DNA of 64,000 bases, taken from positions 21,632,049 to 21,696,048 of the forward strand of contig CM026423.1 of the NCBI GenBank assembly GCA_014871385.1, read 5' to 3'. The notes under the pieces were generated by a model. That model searched no databases and was not told where the DNA came from. It worked only from the letters and a program-made list of their open reading frames with translations. A program made the translations under genes and the position numbers. This document shows, one piece after another, positions 25,980 to 38,200 of the stretch; position 1 is the stretch's first letter; each line of letters starts with the position of its first letter. Source of the stretch: Ceratodon purpureus (Eukaryota > Streptophyta > Bryopsida > Pseudoditrichales > Ditrichaceae).

Positions 25980-26942
25980 CTGCGGCTATGTCGTGGGTGT
26001 AGCTCTACGTATACTAGAAGGTATGATATTCAACATCATTTCAGCTCACTGCTGAATGGGTGTATGTTAAGCTTTCTCTTGTTTCGGAGCATTACAGATG
26101 TAGTGATCGTCCTTTACGTATCACCACTGTCAGTGGGCTAATAAACATCTTGTTGATTGTCGAAATCCACTTCTTCGTCGGGTTGCCATTGTGATCATAC
26201 AATAAGCAATGTAGTACCCTAAACCATGCGGTTGCTAATATACTTCCGCGAGGGAAACATTCTTTTCAGCATTGTCTATTTCGAAATCCCCTAAATTCTC
26301 AAACCGGTTTCTGCTTGTTCCGGTATCACATGCGCTCCTCCACACACACGGAATTCACGGCACGCGGCTTCATGGCCAATTTATTCGAAACTCGATATTC
26401 CAATATTATTGCACCGGGTATACCATCCAGACGACGGGTTTCAATCTCGTTGACCGGGCATATAGGAATACGACTTTACAAGGATATAAATCCAATTTAC
26501 GGATCAGGACGTCTTCCACAGTCCTCAACTGAACAACACCGAGTCATCTTCTTTCGATATACCTACGATATCATATCCGGACCTATGTTTCGGGCACCAA
26601 CATCTCCCGGGTATGTACCACCGGGTGTCTTCCCAGTAACGGACGTCAATGCAGGGGACGACGGCGACCTTGGCCGCCAGCACATCACGGGACCCACACC
26701 ACCGAAGCCACTGTTCAAGTGGTAAATGGAATTCAGAGTTTACCAAGCCCCGGGCTCAAAGGGCCGCGAAACGCACACCCGGGCCAAGGCTACCGTGGGC
26801 CCATGCCCTGGATCAGCATGTCCGATTTGACCAGGATGGCCATGAGATGACCAGAAACCATTCCTGGTCACCTCGCTTTGAACTAGTCACAAACCCAGTC
26901 ACAATTTCAGTCATTTGCCACACACCCTCCACTAGTGCATGA
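25980..26942. other. Downstream region with subterminal-repeat-like motifs
   Basis: A 136-codon plus ORF ending at 26725 (...PPKPLFKW) has no recognised domain and starts from a non-ATG codon, so I do not call it. Between 26830 and 26915, TGACCAG occurs twice, CTGGTCA once, and AGTCA-type cores several times. The stretch ends with the palindrome CACTAGTG at 26930-26937. This pattern resembles a CACTA end, but no matching left end was found. Confidence 0.4.
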
Positions 26943-27124
26943 CAGGGGTTTGTTCACACATCCGGCTGGCAGGCACAGGGAGCCAAATCAGGTGTAGGTT
27001 CCAGGCTGCTGAATTTGTAAGTCTGCCTGCTGAGTTCACATGGCTTTTTGCCTACGAATTCAGTAGGGCACCTACTCCGAATTTGCTGCGTGCGCCAGCC
27101 AGCAGGATGTGTGAACAAGCCCAG
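26943..27124. repeat. 182-bp fold-back (MITE-like) element
   Basis: The two ends are inverted copies over about 35 bases: the left arm contains TTGTTCACACATCC and GGCTGGCAGGC, and the right arm contains their reverse complements with few changes. Inner parts also pair (CAAAT...GTAGGT with ACCTAC...ATTTG; CTGAATTTGTA with TACGAATTCAG). The whole unit is thus one imperfect hairpin centred near 27034. The CAGGG-like end recalls hAT-type MITEs. No clean 8-bp target duplication is visible, so the superfamily is open. Confidence 0.65.
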
Positions 27125-28387
27125 GGAGAGGTAAGTTGTTGCTTGTCAATGATTGGTCCTTCTAAGCAACTTCGTGTTGCTTACTACTTCACATTCTCTA
27201 TGTGTGGTGCCTCTGGCCATCAAATGTTGGATGAAAACTTTTGAGAAGGTGGTGTGCCGTTGCCTTGCATTCTTTGTTGCTGGAGTTTCCTTAGTGTTGA
27301 GCAAAAGATTGAGGTGATTGAACTTTCTTGTCTTCTTTTTCTTGGATTTTTGTCATTTTGGGCATTGGAACCTTTGTAATCACCTTTGGCATTGGAACTT
27401 GCCGCTCCTCCCTTCTATAGTTGGTAGTATGTGACGCCCACATAGCACAGTCTCTAACTAGAAATAAAGAGTTGATACCATCTCTACTGCTTCCGATAGT
27501 GCAAAGTGGGCCTCATTATGACGTTAGTTCCTTCAGCTAAAATATTACTCATATTTTGAAACGTTGCTTTGGACTATGAATTGTACTACATGATGTGTAC
27601 ATCCTGTGTCAATTAAAGGTTCAATAATTATTTGCTCAAACCTACATAGAAACATTCATATCTCCAATAGATATATGACCTATTTAGAAAATGCAATTTC
27701 TAATTTTAAACTTAGTAGTTATATGTAAAATGTGTAACATCTACACATGTATTAATCCAACTATGAGATGAAGAAATATATATAGTCAATTAACTTATTC
27801 AATACTAGATTTTAGTGTTTGATTGATGAAGACATTCCTATTCAATAAATAGGTGGCTACAGCCATTTTCCAAGTTCCTTCATTATAACATTAATCAAGC
27901 AAAAAAATAACAGTTTCAAGTAGTGACTATACATATTAATTTCAGAATTTTAATTACAATTTAATTACAATCAAGCCTACAACAATATGCTTCTTTGGCT
28001 TCAATGTTGAATATGAGTGTTAGATAGAGTATTTTGGAGTACAAAAACTCATAGACAAATCATCTTACATTCAGTTATTGAGAATCTACTAATCACTTGA
28101 AACTCCACTTCTAACATTCTACTTCCGCTTCAATACTCCAAAACCATACCCATGTCCAACAAAACTTGATCAAGTCTGGTCCAAATTCAAGGAGTTCACA
28201 TTTTAACAAATCATTTGAAATTTTTTCTTTATTCGTTATACCTACAGTGTTTACCAATTTCCAACCCAATTTCTACATGGATTCAAGGTATGAAATTGAT
28301 TTAATTCAAAACTTTTAAGTTGATCTGTGAAAGAAACCTTCTCAAGTTGCATGAACAACACACATGAACAATATTCATGGAAGACAA
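27125..28387. other. Intergenic, no gene seen
   Basis: AT-rich sequence without coding-like ORFs. The right part should contain the 3' UTR and polyadenylation region of the receptor kinase gene ending at 28388. Confidence 0.6.
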
Positions 28388-31300
28388 TCAAATGGGCTTC
28401 ACACCAAGTCCTGAGCCTGACAAGGCCCACATGTCCGAAGGTTGCTCCTTCTCCGCATTGAGAGGCGACAGCGAGTCCTGATTTTCTAGAGTAGTTCCGG
28501 GAGCAGAGCCTCTGGGTGCAGCATAGCCTTTGCTCATCACGGAGCTCACTCCAGAGCTTGAGTCGCTGTGGCCCAGACTCCCTTGCAATTGAGCTCTGGA
28601 GGACGAGAATCTGTCACTCTCATGCTCAACGACCAGCTTTGCAACCTCGGCGTCCATGCCTCCATGGAGCATGGCCACCACGGATTTCATGTCAGGCCGT
28701 CTCTCTCCTGATCTGTGGACGCATAGCAAGGCGATGCTGAGAATTCTGATGGCTTCGCGCTCGTGCAGGTGATGATTTTGTTGGTCGAGTGTGGGGTCTA
28801 TGAGCTCCTTGATTCTCCCTTCACTGTGTAGTATCCATGCCTGAACAAGTGATCCTTTCTTGGTTAGAATTTAACCAATCTAACTTGTACCAATTTGCAT
28901 GTAGTCTTAAAATTGTAGTTTTGCGATGTTCTAAAGAACGCAAGTCACTTCCTACACTTGTGTGAACTCTAAGCACTGCGTTACCAAGGCGGTTTAATAA
29001 CATTCTCTTGCTTTATGACTGAAAGAGAATCTAGGTAGAAGAAGTTTATTAGATAGTTTTCAGTAGGCTTTCCCAGGAGGTCCATTAAAGAGGTGTTTGA
29101 TAATACTATGAACTGATGAAGCTCGAAGTGTTGTGAAAAAAATAAAAGCAGATAATCAGCCATTAGTATTGTAAATGAAGATGGTTGACAAAAGAAAACC
29201 CACCCAGTCTGGAAGATAGAATTGATCTTCCGGTGATTTTGGTTCCATATTCCTTCTTCCGCTCACGATCTCAAGGAGTAGAACTCCATAGCTGAACACA
29301 TCTACTTTCTCACTTAGTAGCCCCAATTGAGCATACTCCGGTGCCAAGTAACCCCTGCACGAAGCAAGTACATATTTGTACCCAATGTTACTTTCACATT
29401 CCAGGATATCAGTATTTAAACAAAAGAGTTCCAAATGATGACAATGGTTTGACAATTGAAAGTCTAGTGAAACCCTCACCTGGTGCCTGCCACGTGGATT
29501 GTCATAATGTGGCTCCCTTCATCAGGATATAGTAAAGCTAAACCAAAATCTGCAATCTTCGGTGCCAGATTCTTGTCTAACAAGATATTGCATGCCTTTA
29601 TGTCACGATGGATGATCTTTGGCTGATTTGCAAAGTGTAAGTACTGGATACCTTCGGCCACTTCGTAGCATATGTTTCTCCGTATGTTCCAGTCCTTCTT
29701 TTGATCACCGTTCTTAATTCCTGCAAACACCGACCCAATTAATAGGGTTAAGAATGCAAGCGAGGAACATATTCTAACTGCAGTCCAAAACTGAAGAATC
29801 CGCAGCATGTGCATCGACAATAAAATCATCACAAAAAGCTATTCCACAATGAGGGATGCAATTACCAAATAAGAATTGATCCAGGTCGCCATTTTCGACG
29901 AACTCGTACACCAAGAGCCGCTGGTCTTTCCGAATGCAGCATCCTTTCAGCTTCACGAGGTTCCTGTGCTTAACAGCTGTAACTAGGACGATCTCGTTCA
30001 GAAAGTCGTCTAGGCTCTGCTCAGACTTTGTGTACAATTGCTTCACAGCCACTTCAATCCCAGTTGATAAAGTTCCCTGGTGGACACAGCATGCATAAAA
30101 AATAATCGTTTTAATAAGTTGGGAAGTCTCACAACAATTTCAACGAAATCCGAAATTGAAATGAAGTAGATTTCAGGATTCTTAGCACTGCTTGCATAAC
30201 ATGTATCTTTATCAATCTGACACCTGCCAGTAAAAAGGATCATGCTTATGCTCATGAGAATGCTTTGCGTTCAAGAACGACTTCACTATCATATTGCAAA
30301 TTTTGCCATCAATGTAAAGTCTGGGTACAATTCTCATCAACCCATATCAATAAAACACCTGAACGGCATTGAATATTGTTGCTAAGGAACTTGTTGCACT
30401 GACCTTGTAAACAGCACCGAAAGCTCCCTGCCCAAGTTTCATGCTAAACGACCTCGTGATGACCTGCAATTCGGAGTAGGTGTATATTGTGGGCTTCACT
30501 TCATACTCTGCAAATTCTGCACTCAGAAGAATAAAACTGTGAATGAGTCCACCAATATTTCATTTGATAGACATTCTCTACAGTGAAATCTCAAACTTCC
30601 AGGAGAGAGGTAGCAGCTTTGAGATTAACGTACTTTGCTCAGCTCCAAGGAGCAGTTTGTATCCCTCCTTCTTACTCCGCCAGAAGAGCAAACTGTAGAT
30701 GGTGATAACCACTGCCAACGCGGATCCGCCGATAACAGATGCAATGATGATAACTTTTCTGTCACTATGACTTGCTGCCATTGGAAAACCACCAATGCAT
30801 CAGAAAATTGCACATCGGAATATATCTTGTGGATGAGCCAGCGCTTCTCGTCTTAAAAACGGTGTGGAGTTAAGAGTTTCAGCTAAATATACTTACGTGT
30901 ATCTACACATACTTGCTCGCAAACGCAGCGTGTCAAATCATTGTTCCCAGATGTGGAGTTGTCGCAATATGGATTTCCCAACATACTGTCATATCGAAAA
31001 CCCACTTATGTTCAGTTTTTAGGAATTGCTACGTGGGTAGCAGTGTAATCTCTTCAGGAGCAATATAGGATAGCATGGTTTCAAGACTTCAAGGATGAGG
31101 CTGCTCGGATGAGTGAACTCACTTGAATTTGACGGTAATATTGCCAACGCGGCCAGAGTATGCTACTTTGCTTATTCTGTTGTTTGTGAGGCTTACTAGT
31201 TGCAGATTCCGGATCCGATTAGGCACAGCAAGCATGGTGTCAAGGTCTAGAGTCCCTGTCAGATTGTTGTCATCTAATGCTCTGCCAAATGTTGTATGAT

Positions 31301-34065
31301 AAAGAGGATCGTTATCAATTGAAACAGTACTAGATCAATAAACTTAAATCCAAGAGGCTCAAAATTGGGTAAAAATCTACATATTATGACAATTTTGATT
31401 GTTGCCAATTTAAACCAGATGTTCATAAAACCGTGGTGTTCACTTACAGAGTGTGCAGACTCTTGAAGTCAGCCAAGACGGACGAAGGGACACTACCATT
31501 CAATGAGAGTCCTCGCAATGATCTGCACAGATTGGAATGAAGCACCTAAAATAACAAGAATGTAGCGAATCTTTGAAAGAATTTAGAGGGGCAAGCACAG
31601 ATACAGAATCATTGTAATTATGAAAAAACATAAATCTTGCCACGCATATTTGAACTTACAGAGTCTGTAAGTAGATGAGGCTCGTAGTCCAATTTGGGAA
31701 TGGCCCAGGGTTAAACTTGTTGTAGCTCAGATCTCTGCAACAGCGGCGTCTGATCACTTTACTTGTAGCGGCCCCGACAAGCAATCAAGTTTCTCAGCAA
31801 TCAAAAGCTTTCCAGTACTCAGCTTCAAGGATGACAATACATAGGCTATGAGAAATGTCCATATCAACTTACAGATGCTGCAAGCCTGTCAAGCCCCCCA
31901 AATTGGAGATGAAGCCTGTGAATTGATTGTGTGAAAGATCCATCGTTTCCAACGTGGAAACGTTGGATAACATCACCGGATCAAGCTCTCCACTGAGCAG
32001 GTTCTGACTTACATTGCTGCAATGCACAACATTAACTTGAAACGCTAAACCATATAATGAATGATCACCAGGTGGTTGCCTTGACAATGATGTAATGAAT
32101 TGTACAATACATTCTAACTTGGTAGAATGTACTCACAAGAATCGAAGGGCTTGGTGTCCATTCATGTTTGGAAGACTTCCATTGAAACTGTTGCTTGAAA
32201 AATCCCTATGCATCAAATTATCCACAAAATTAGGGTCTAAGCTGCAAAACATGAAAGTCCTGTCAATAAATTCAAGTAAATTCTGTTAGATTGCAAGTAT
32301 GACTTCCATCAATATTCTCAATTCAGGTAAATGTGTCCTTGAGAACGTTTGAAGCTTACTCACAAATAAGATAAAGGTCCTGTTATTTGTAAGTTTGTCC
32401 CTTCCTCAGTGACATTTGTCAAGTAAGGCAGAACTCCACTGAAATTATTATGAGAAAAATCCCTGCATGCTTCAAAATAAAGAAGGTGAGCAAGTATACG
32501 AGATTAGCCTTCACACACAATGCTCCTAAATGAATGATCAACGCAACTTCAAATGAAAGAGCGATGAATCTCACATGGACACCGCTTTGTGGAAATAGAA
32601 GAAAAGATCACCAAGTGAATTTTCCTGAGAAAAATAGTTGTAGGAAAGGTTGAATGTTTGTACAGCACGAAATGAAATGGTTCTATTGCGTGGTAAAAGC
32701 CCTTCCATCTTGTTGTCAGCAATATTTCTGAAAAAAGAATCAAATGACAAAATGCCTTTCAAGTTAACCCAATAGAAGTGTTCCGATTTACAAGAACAGC
32801 TAATTTGATGAATGGAGCGGGGTACAGTTGAGTCGCTGCAAAGTTCATAACCTTCATGAGAACCTCAATAGTTCAGGAAATTTGATGTACATGTTGATCA
32901 AAACTTACAAGGTTTGAAGAAAGAGAAACGCTTGTTGGTTCCACGCAGGAATCCCTCCCGTGATGCTATTTCCATGTAAATCGCTGCCACAAGAATTCAT
33001 TTGCAACGTATTCAGTCCCAATTTATAACAAAATAAAGCTGCATCATAAGTTCCACAAGCTGGTCCAACTGTGAATATGCACCTAGACTAAAAGTCGCAA
33101 TTCAGCATCAAATGAAAACGAGACGGTTCATTAATATGCTGCCCACGGAAAACACTCACATTTCAAACAAGCTGTACATGTTTTCAAATTCCATGGGGAG
33201 GTTGCCAGTCAATCCTCGATTGTCTGTCAATGATCTGCACAAAATGAAAAATTGGGCAAGTATAATAAGTTCCCAGGCTGCCAGATGCGCAGATTTCCTG
33301 AAATAATCTTTGTAACAATCGCTCTATCAATATTCGCTTTGCCTGACCAGCCTCGCCAGGACCTAATTTTCAAAAAGACTTCGTCGTATGTTCTGCTCAA
33401 CTCACATGGTTACAAGGTTGCTGAGATTCCCAATGCCTGCTGGAATAGTACCCTGAAGGGATACGTTTGCTAACACCCTGTCATCTCAGCCAAGTGAAAA
33501 CAATGAGAAAAACCAAGTGAATTTCAACTTAAAAAAGAAAAGAAAAGAAAAACAAACGTCACCGAAGTGACTTGCTTGAACCTAAATCCTTCGATTAAAA
33601 AAAAGGAGAAGACCTTACAAGCTAACAATCCCGAGATCCCATACAGTAGAATTGATGCTGCTTTGTGAAGAGTTTGTAACTGCGTTGCAATACACTCCTC
33701 GCCATGGATTGGTTGGGACACACGGCGTCATATCGGTCCCGTTCTCAAGTGGGTTCCATCCTGCCAAGTTGTTCGGGAGGTCTGGTGTACTGTTCCATGT
33801 ATTCCATAGCTGCTTCATTGCATACACTGAAAAATCCCACGTATTCCGTCATCATGTGCATGTTACCAACAACGATTCCGCTTCACGCTGCTTAATCACT
33901 TGATGGAGAGAACTTGAAGCTGGAGAGGAGAGGGAATAAGGTCTCACAGTCGGAGGAACTGGAAAGAAACATCCCCGGATATGTGTCATTGTGGAAGTTA
34001 ACTGCCCTAACCGAGCTGCTAAACAGCAAAAGAAGGTGTATGACCAGTACAAATCTCAACGCCAT
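28388..34065 (-). CDS. LRR receptor-like kinase A
   Basis: Membrane receptor kinase, apparently complete, about 900 residues. The first exon (34065-33948) encodes a signal peptide ([18 protein letters not shown]). The second (33826 to about 33617) has the N-terminal cap with NLAGWNP and NPWRGVYC. A series of phase-2 exons (33477-33406, 33234-33160 and others) each encode about one LRR. An NPYC cysteine exon follows near 30980. The membrane span lies near 30700 ([19 protein letters not shown]). Kinase exons carry [35 protein letters not shown] and GYLAPEYA, so all catalytic residues are present and it is an RD kinase. The last exon is 28840-28388. The ectodomain and kinase resemble plant LRR-VIII receptors, an assignment I hold loosely. 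Ligand unknown. It is a tandem paralogue of the gene ending at 35287 and shares its intron positions. Confidence 0.85.
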
Positions 34066-35286
34066 CACTGAGTGCTAAAGTGTTGACAGCAATTCAGTAG
34101 AAAAGAAAGCACTTCTGACGTCCATGCCACAAAGCCATTTCGATCAGGAAAGCTCAACTCAAACTTGAAGAAAACCTCACAATTGCTATCTAGCATCCAC
34201 TAGTATACAATCGACGGACAACTACAAAACCGGCCAAGTCCTCGAGCTGACTCAGGCACCTGCAGAGTCCAGACTGCTTGATAGTGAAAGAATATCTACA
34301 ATAATCTAATGGGCATCCCGAAAGCAAATATACCCAATGCATTGCAACTTCCCATACTACCCTCAAATTCTTCCGTGGCCGACTAAATTTCGTATTTCCG
34401 AAGTTGGTATCACAGTCACGTAATTTACGCCTAAATATCACGTTATAACGCTCCAGGTGGCAAACCACAAAAAACTTGTACGGTGCATTACAAAGCGTCG
34501 CCACAACAACTTATCATGTGTGAAGAGACTTGTTACCGTGCAGACAAATGGGCCAAGTTGTGGCATGATTGTTGTTTATCCTAAGGCCAGCCTTTGATTC
34601 TCCACCTTACCCACCTGTTTGATGGATTCTGGCTCGATCTAGACAAAGTACTAGAGAGCAGGCTGCATAAAAGTCTTCTCGGACTGGCACTTTAATCAGT
34701 CAGTCGTAATTGCCTGGTCTCACAGCTACAGTGTGTCGGAAAGGTGAGAGAAATGTCGTTGTTGAAAAAGCAGCTTCGCCAAGTACCGCGAGATAACGAG
34801 GAAGGAAGGAGGCGGCCTGCTAGACGAGGACCAGCAGAAGTGAAGTTTCGGGATTGCTTCAACCTTGTTTTGTAGGCAATATCAAAACAAGTTCTCTCTT
34901 CGTGTATTTGGGCCCCGAGCATTTTCACATGCAATAGATCAAATATCTCACTAGTGTCAACACATGGACTTCAAAATGCGCAGGACGGTACCAAGTGAAA
35001 AAGACCGGACCAAAAAAGATGGTTTTCGAAGTCTTTATTCAAAGACTGCCGCTCCGAGACTGCATAATCAGTCTGCACAAAAATCGTGCCCAGCTTGGGC
35101 TACACTCTACGCAGAAACTAAGAGTCCGTTCGTGTTTTCTAACGCCTAACTCAATGGACAGTTTATAGAACCAAAGGTATGCACAATCTAGATGTATTTA
35201 TCAACTCTTGCGCTTTTCTATACAGCTGCCTCACTACCTCTATCAAAATTCTTTACAGGCAGGTGATATCAATCACCCAGTTTGAA
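34066..35286. promoter_or_regulatory. Intergenic region between the two receptor kinases
   Basis: About 1.2 kb with no supported gene. Both neighbours are on the minus strand, so it should contain the promoter and leader of receptor kinase A and the 3' UTR of B. Specific motifs could not be assigned. Confidence 0.5.
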
Positions 35287-38200
35287 CTATCTGGTCCACT
35301 CCATATCAGGCATCTCAATGTTTGGGCTTAGACTTGAAAGCAAGCCGTCTCTAGAGCCTGATACCGTGGAGCTTACAAACGCTGGAGAGTTTCTAAAGAA
35401 GCTAGCGCTGGACGAAGGAACACCAGCAGGGGCGGTTGAACTACTGTAGGATCCCATGAGGCCATCAAACCTGTTGTCCAAGCGACTTTGCTCGCGCAGG
35501 CGAGTTAGCTCCGAAATCTCGGAATCCATATCTCCTTGAAGCATTGCAACAACACGGGACATGTTCGGTCGTTTGTCTGCTGACATGTGCACACAAAGGA
35601 AGGCGATTTTGAGAAACCTTTGTACCTCGATCTCTTCATCGATTTGGAGGGTGAGGCTTTCGTCTATGAGTTGCGTGAGTTTGCCCTCGTCGCGTAACCT
35701 CCATGCCTGGTAACATGACGAAGAGCACTCTTGCTATGAGAGGTCTACCAAATTCAGCATTAAATTTTTAAAAACTTGGTGAAATAGAGGGAAAAGAAGA
35801 GATTCATTGGAATCGAATGATGATAGAGAAACCTACCCAATCTAGAAGATACACCATGTCTTCCGGTAGCTTGGAGTCGATATTTTTTCTTCCACTTACA
35901 ATCTCGAAAAGGAGAACTCCGAAGCTATAAACATCAACTTTCTCGCTTAATTGTCCCAGAGTGGCATATTCCGGGGCCAAGTAACCTCTGCATAATGGAT
36001 ACCCAAATTTACATATCAGCCGAAACTGCTTAAAATACTGTACGCTCTGTTGACAGCAGATAGAAACGGTGCTCAACGTTATCCAAGTAGGTAATAAAAT
36101 GCAAATGTAAAGCAAACTTAACAAAAACTGGTCACGCCCACGACAGATCTTGACATCATGATGTGTTCAGTCACTAAATCAGTTTCGAGCAGCTGTTCTG
36201 GAGTATTTACCTAGTGCCAGCGATGTGGATTGTCATAATGTGGCTCTGGTCATCTGGAAAGAGCAAAGCTAAGCCGAAATCTGCAATTTTGGGCTCAAGA
36301 TTCTTGTCCAACAAAATGTTGCTGGCTTTGATGTCGCGGTGAATGATTCTTGGTTGAGCTAAAGAGTGTAAGTAATGGATGCCGTGAGCCACTCCAAGGC
36401 ATATATTTTTGCGTACAGACCAGGTCATGTTCACTTCCCGAGTGTGTTCTAAATTGATCACAGACATGAAACGTCAGAAAGCATATCCGAAATAAGTTTA
36501 ACAACCAGAAAGAAAAAAAAAAACTAACTAAATAAATTCAATTATACTGCGAATATAACAGGAAGAGGCACTGAAGATACATAGATCATTGAACAGTGGG
36601 AAAAGAGAACGCATCTCAACCACCAACCGTATATTCTAGCAAAAGAAACGTACCTAATAATACTTGCTCCAAGTCACCCGATTCAACATATTCGTGCACC
36701 AATAGGCGCTGATCCTTCCGAATACAACATCCTTTAAGTTTCACAAGGTTCCGGTGTTTGACAGCTGCAACGAGAACAATCTCGTTCAGAAAGACATCCA
36801 AACTTTGCTGGGACTTCGTGAACAGTTGCTTCACAGCAACTTGAGTCCCATTTGCAAAATTACCCTGCAATATGATTAAAACGAACAACGAGTCAAAATC
36901 TCTCAACATCAGCATCAACCGTGTGATTCAGAATCGCATATATAATTACATCAATACGAACCAAAAAATGTCTTAACTCGTTGTCTTCGTTTGTAATTTT
37001 ACAAATGAATACTCCTGAGACACAAACCAACATTCTAAGACTCGGTTTCTACAGAAAGTTACACCAACCTTATAAACCGCACCATAATGCCCCTCTCCTA
37101 GCTTCATGTCTGGGTGAAAATCTTCAGTAATCGTCCGAATTTCACTGTAAGTGTAAAGTGTAGGCTTGACTTCATACTCTGCGAATTCTGCAAATTCAGA
37201 GCAATGATCAAATTAACAAACCCATCGATTAACCATTCTTGTCAACACTATGTCCACATGAGGTACTGCTTTCAAAAACTAAGTATCAGCATCCATAATG
37301 AGCAACTTCTGATCATCAAAATCTACAATCTATGTCAGCTTTTATAGAATTTGGGCCCCAGAAAAAGCGTGAAAATTTTCAGATGAAACACTTACTTTGA
37401 TTAGCTTCATATATAAGTTTTTTCCTCTCCCTCCTGCTCCGGCAGAAGAAAAAACTATAAATTACGAAGAGTACTAATGATGTGAAAATGGTAACAACCA
37501 ACGAAATAAGGATGGTCTTCTTATTACTTGTAATGTCTCCTGCCACCGGAAGAGCACAAGATATTATTAGAGATACGAAGTTCAGAACAACAGATTACCA
37601 AATTGGAGATTTGAATGCTCCAAATCCCCTGAGCGGAAAAAGTTCTAATGTATGTGCTAAAAACTGGCATAAAACCAGGCTGTTGTAGATATACTGTGGT
37701 GTGAAGGTGTAGAGCTGTAGGTAAAGATCTTACCAGTGTAGAAGCATTGTTGCTGACAAACACAACGTCTTAAATCGTTGTCTGGATTAGAAGTGAGGTC
37801 GCAATACGGATTGCCTGATAGACTGGCATACAAGCAGGTGCAAAATTACCAGTTAAAAAATCTACTATCTGAGCCATCAGGAATAAGAAACAGCCTAAGC
37901 TGGTAAGCTGCAAGATCCACTCCTCCAAAAGAACGTCTACTCAATGCCTACAAAACACTCATGATAGACAAAGGCGATTCCGGCACTAAAGACTACTAAA
38001 CTCACTTGAACTTAATGTGAAGGTTGTAAATGCGATCCGAGTAAGCAACGTCGGAGATCTTGTTATTCGTCAGGCTTACTAGTTGAAGATGCCGGCTTAG
38101 ATTGGGCACAGCAAGTATGCTCTTGATGTCTAAAGTTCCTGTCATGCTGTTGTCATCTAGACCTCTGCCAATTGTTTTCCAAATTGTTTGTAATGAGACC

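Noticed and set aside
32780..32835. Possible extra exon in receptor kinase A
   Set aside because: Splice-like ends exist, but its phase breaks the frame, and joining the flanking LRR exons directly gives a normal LRR.
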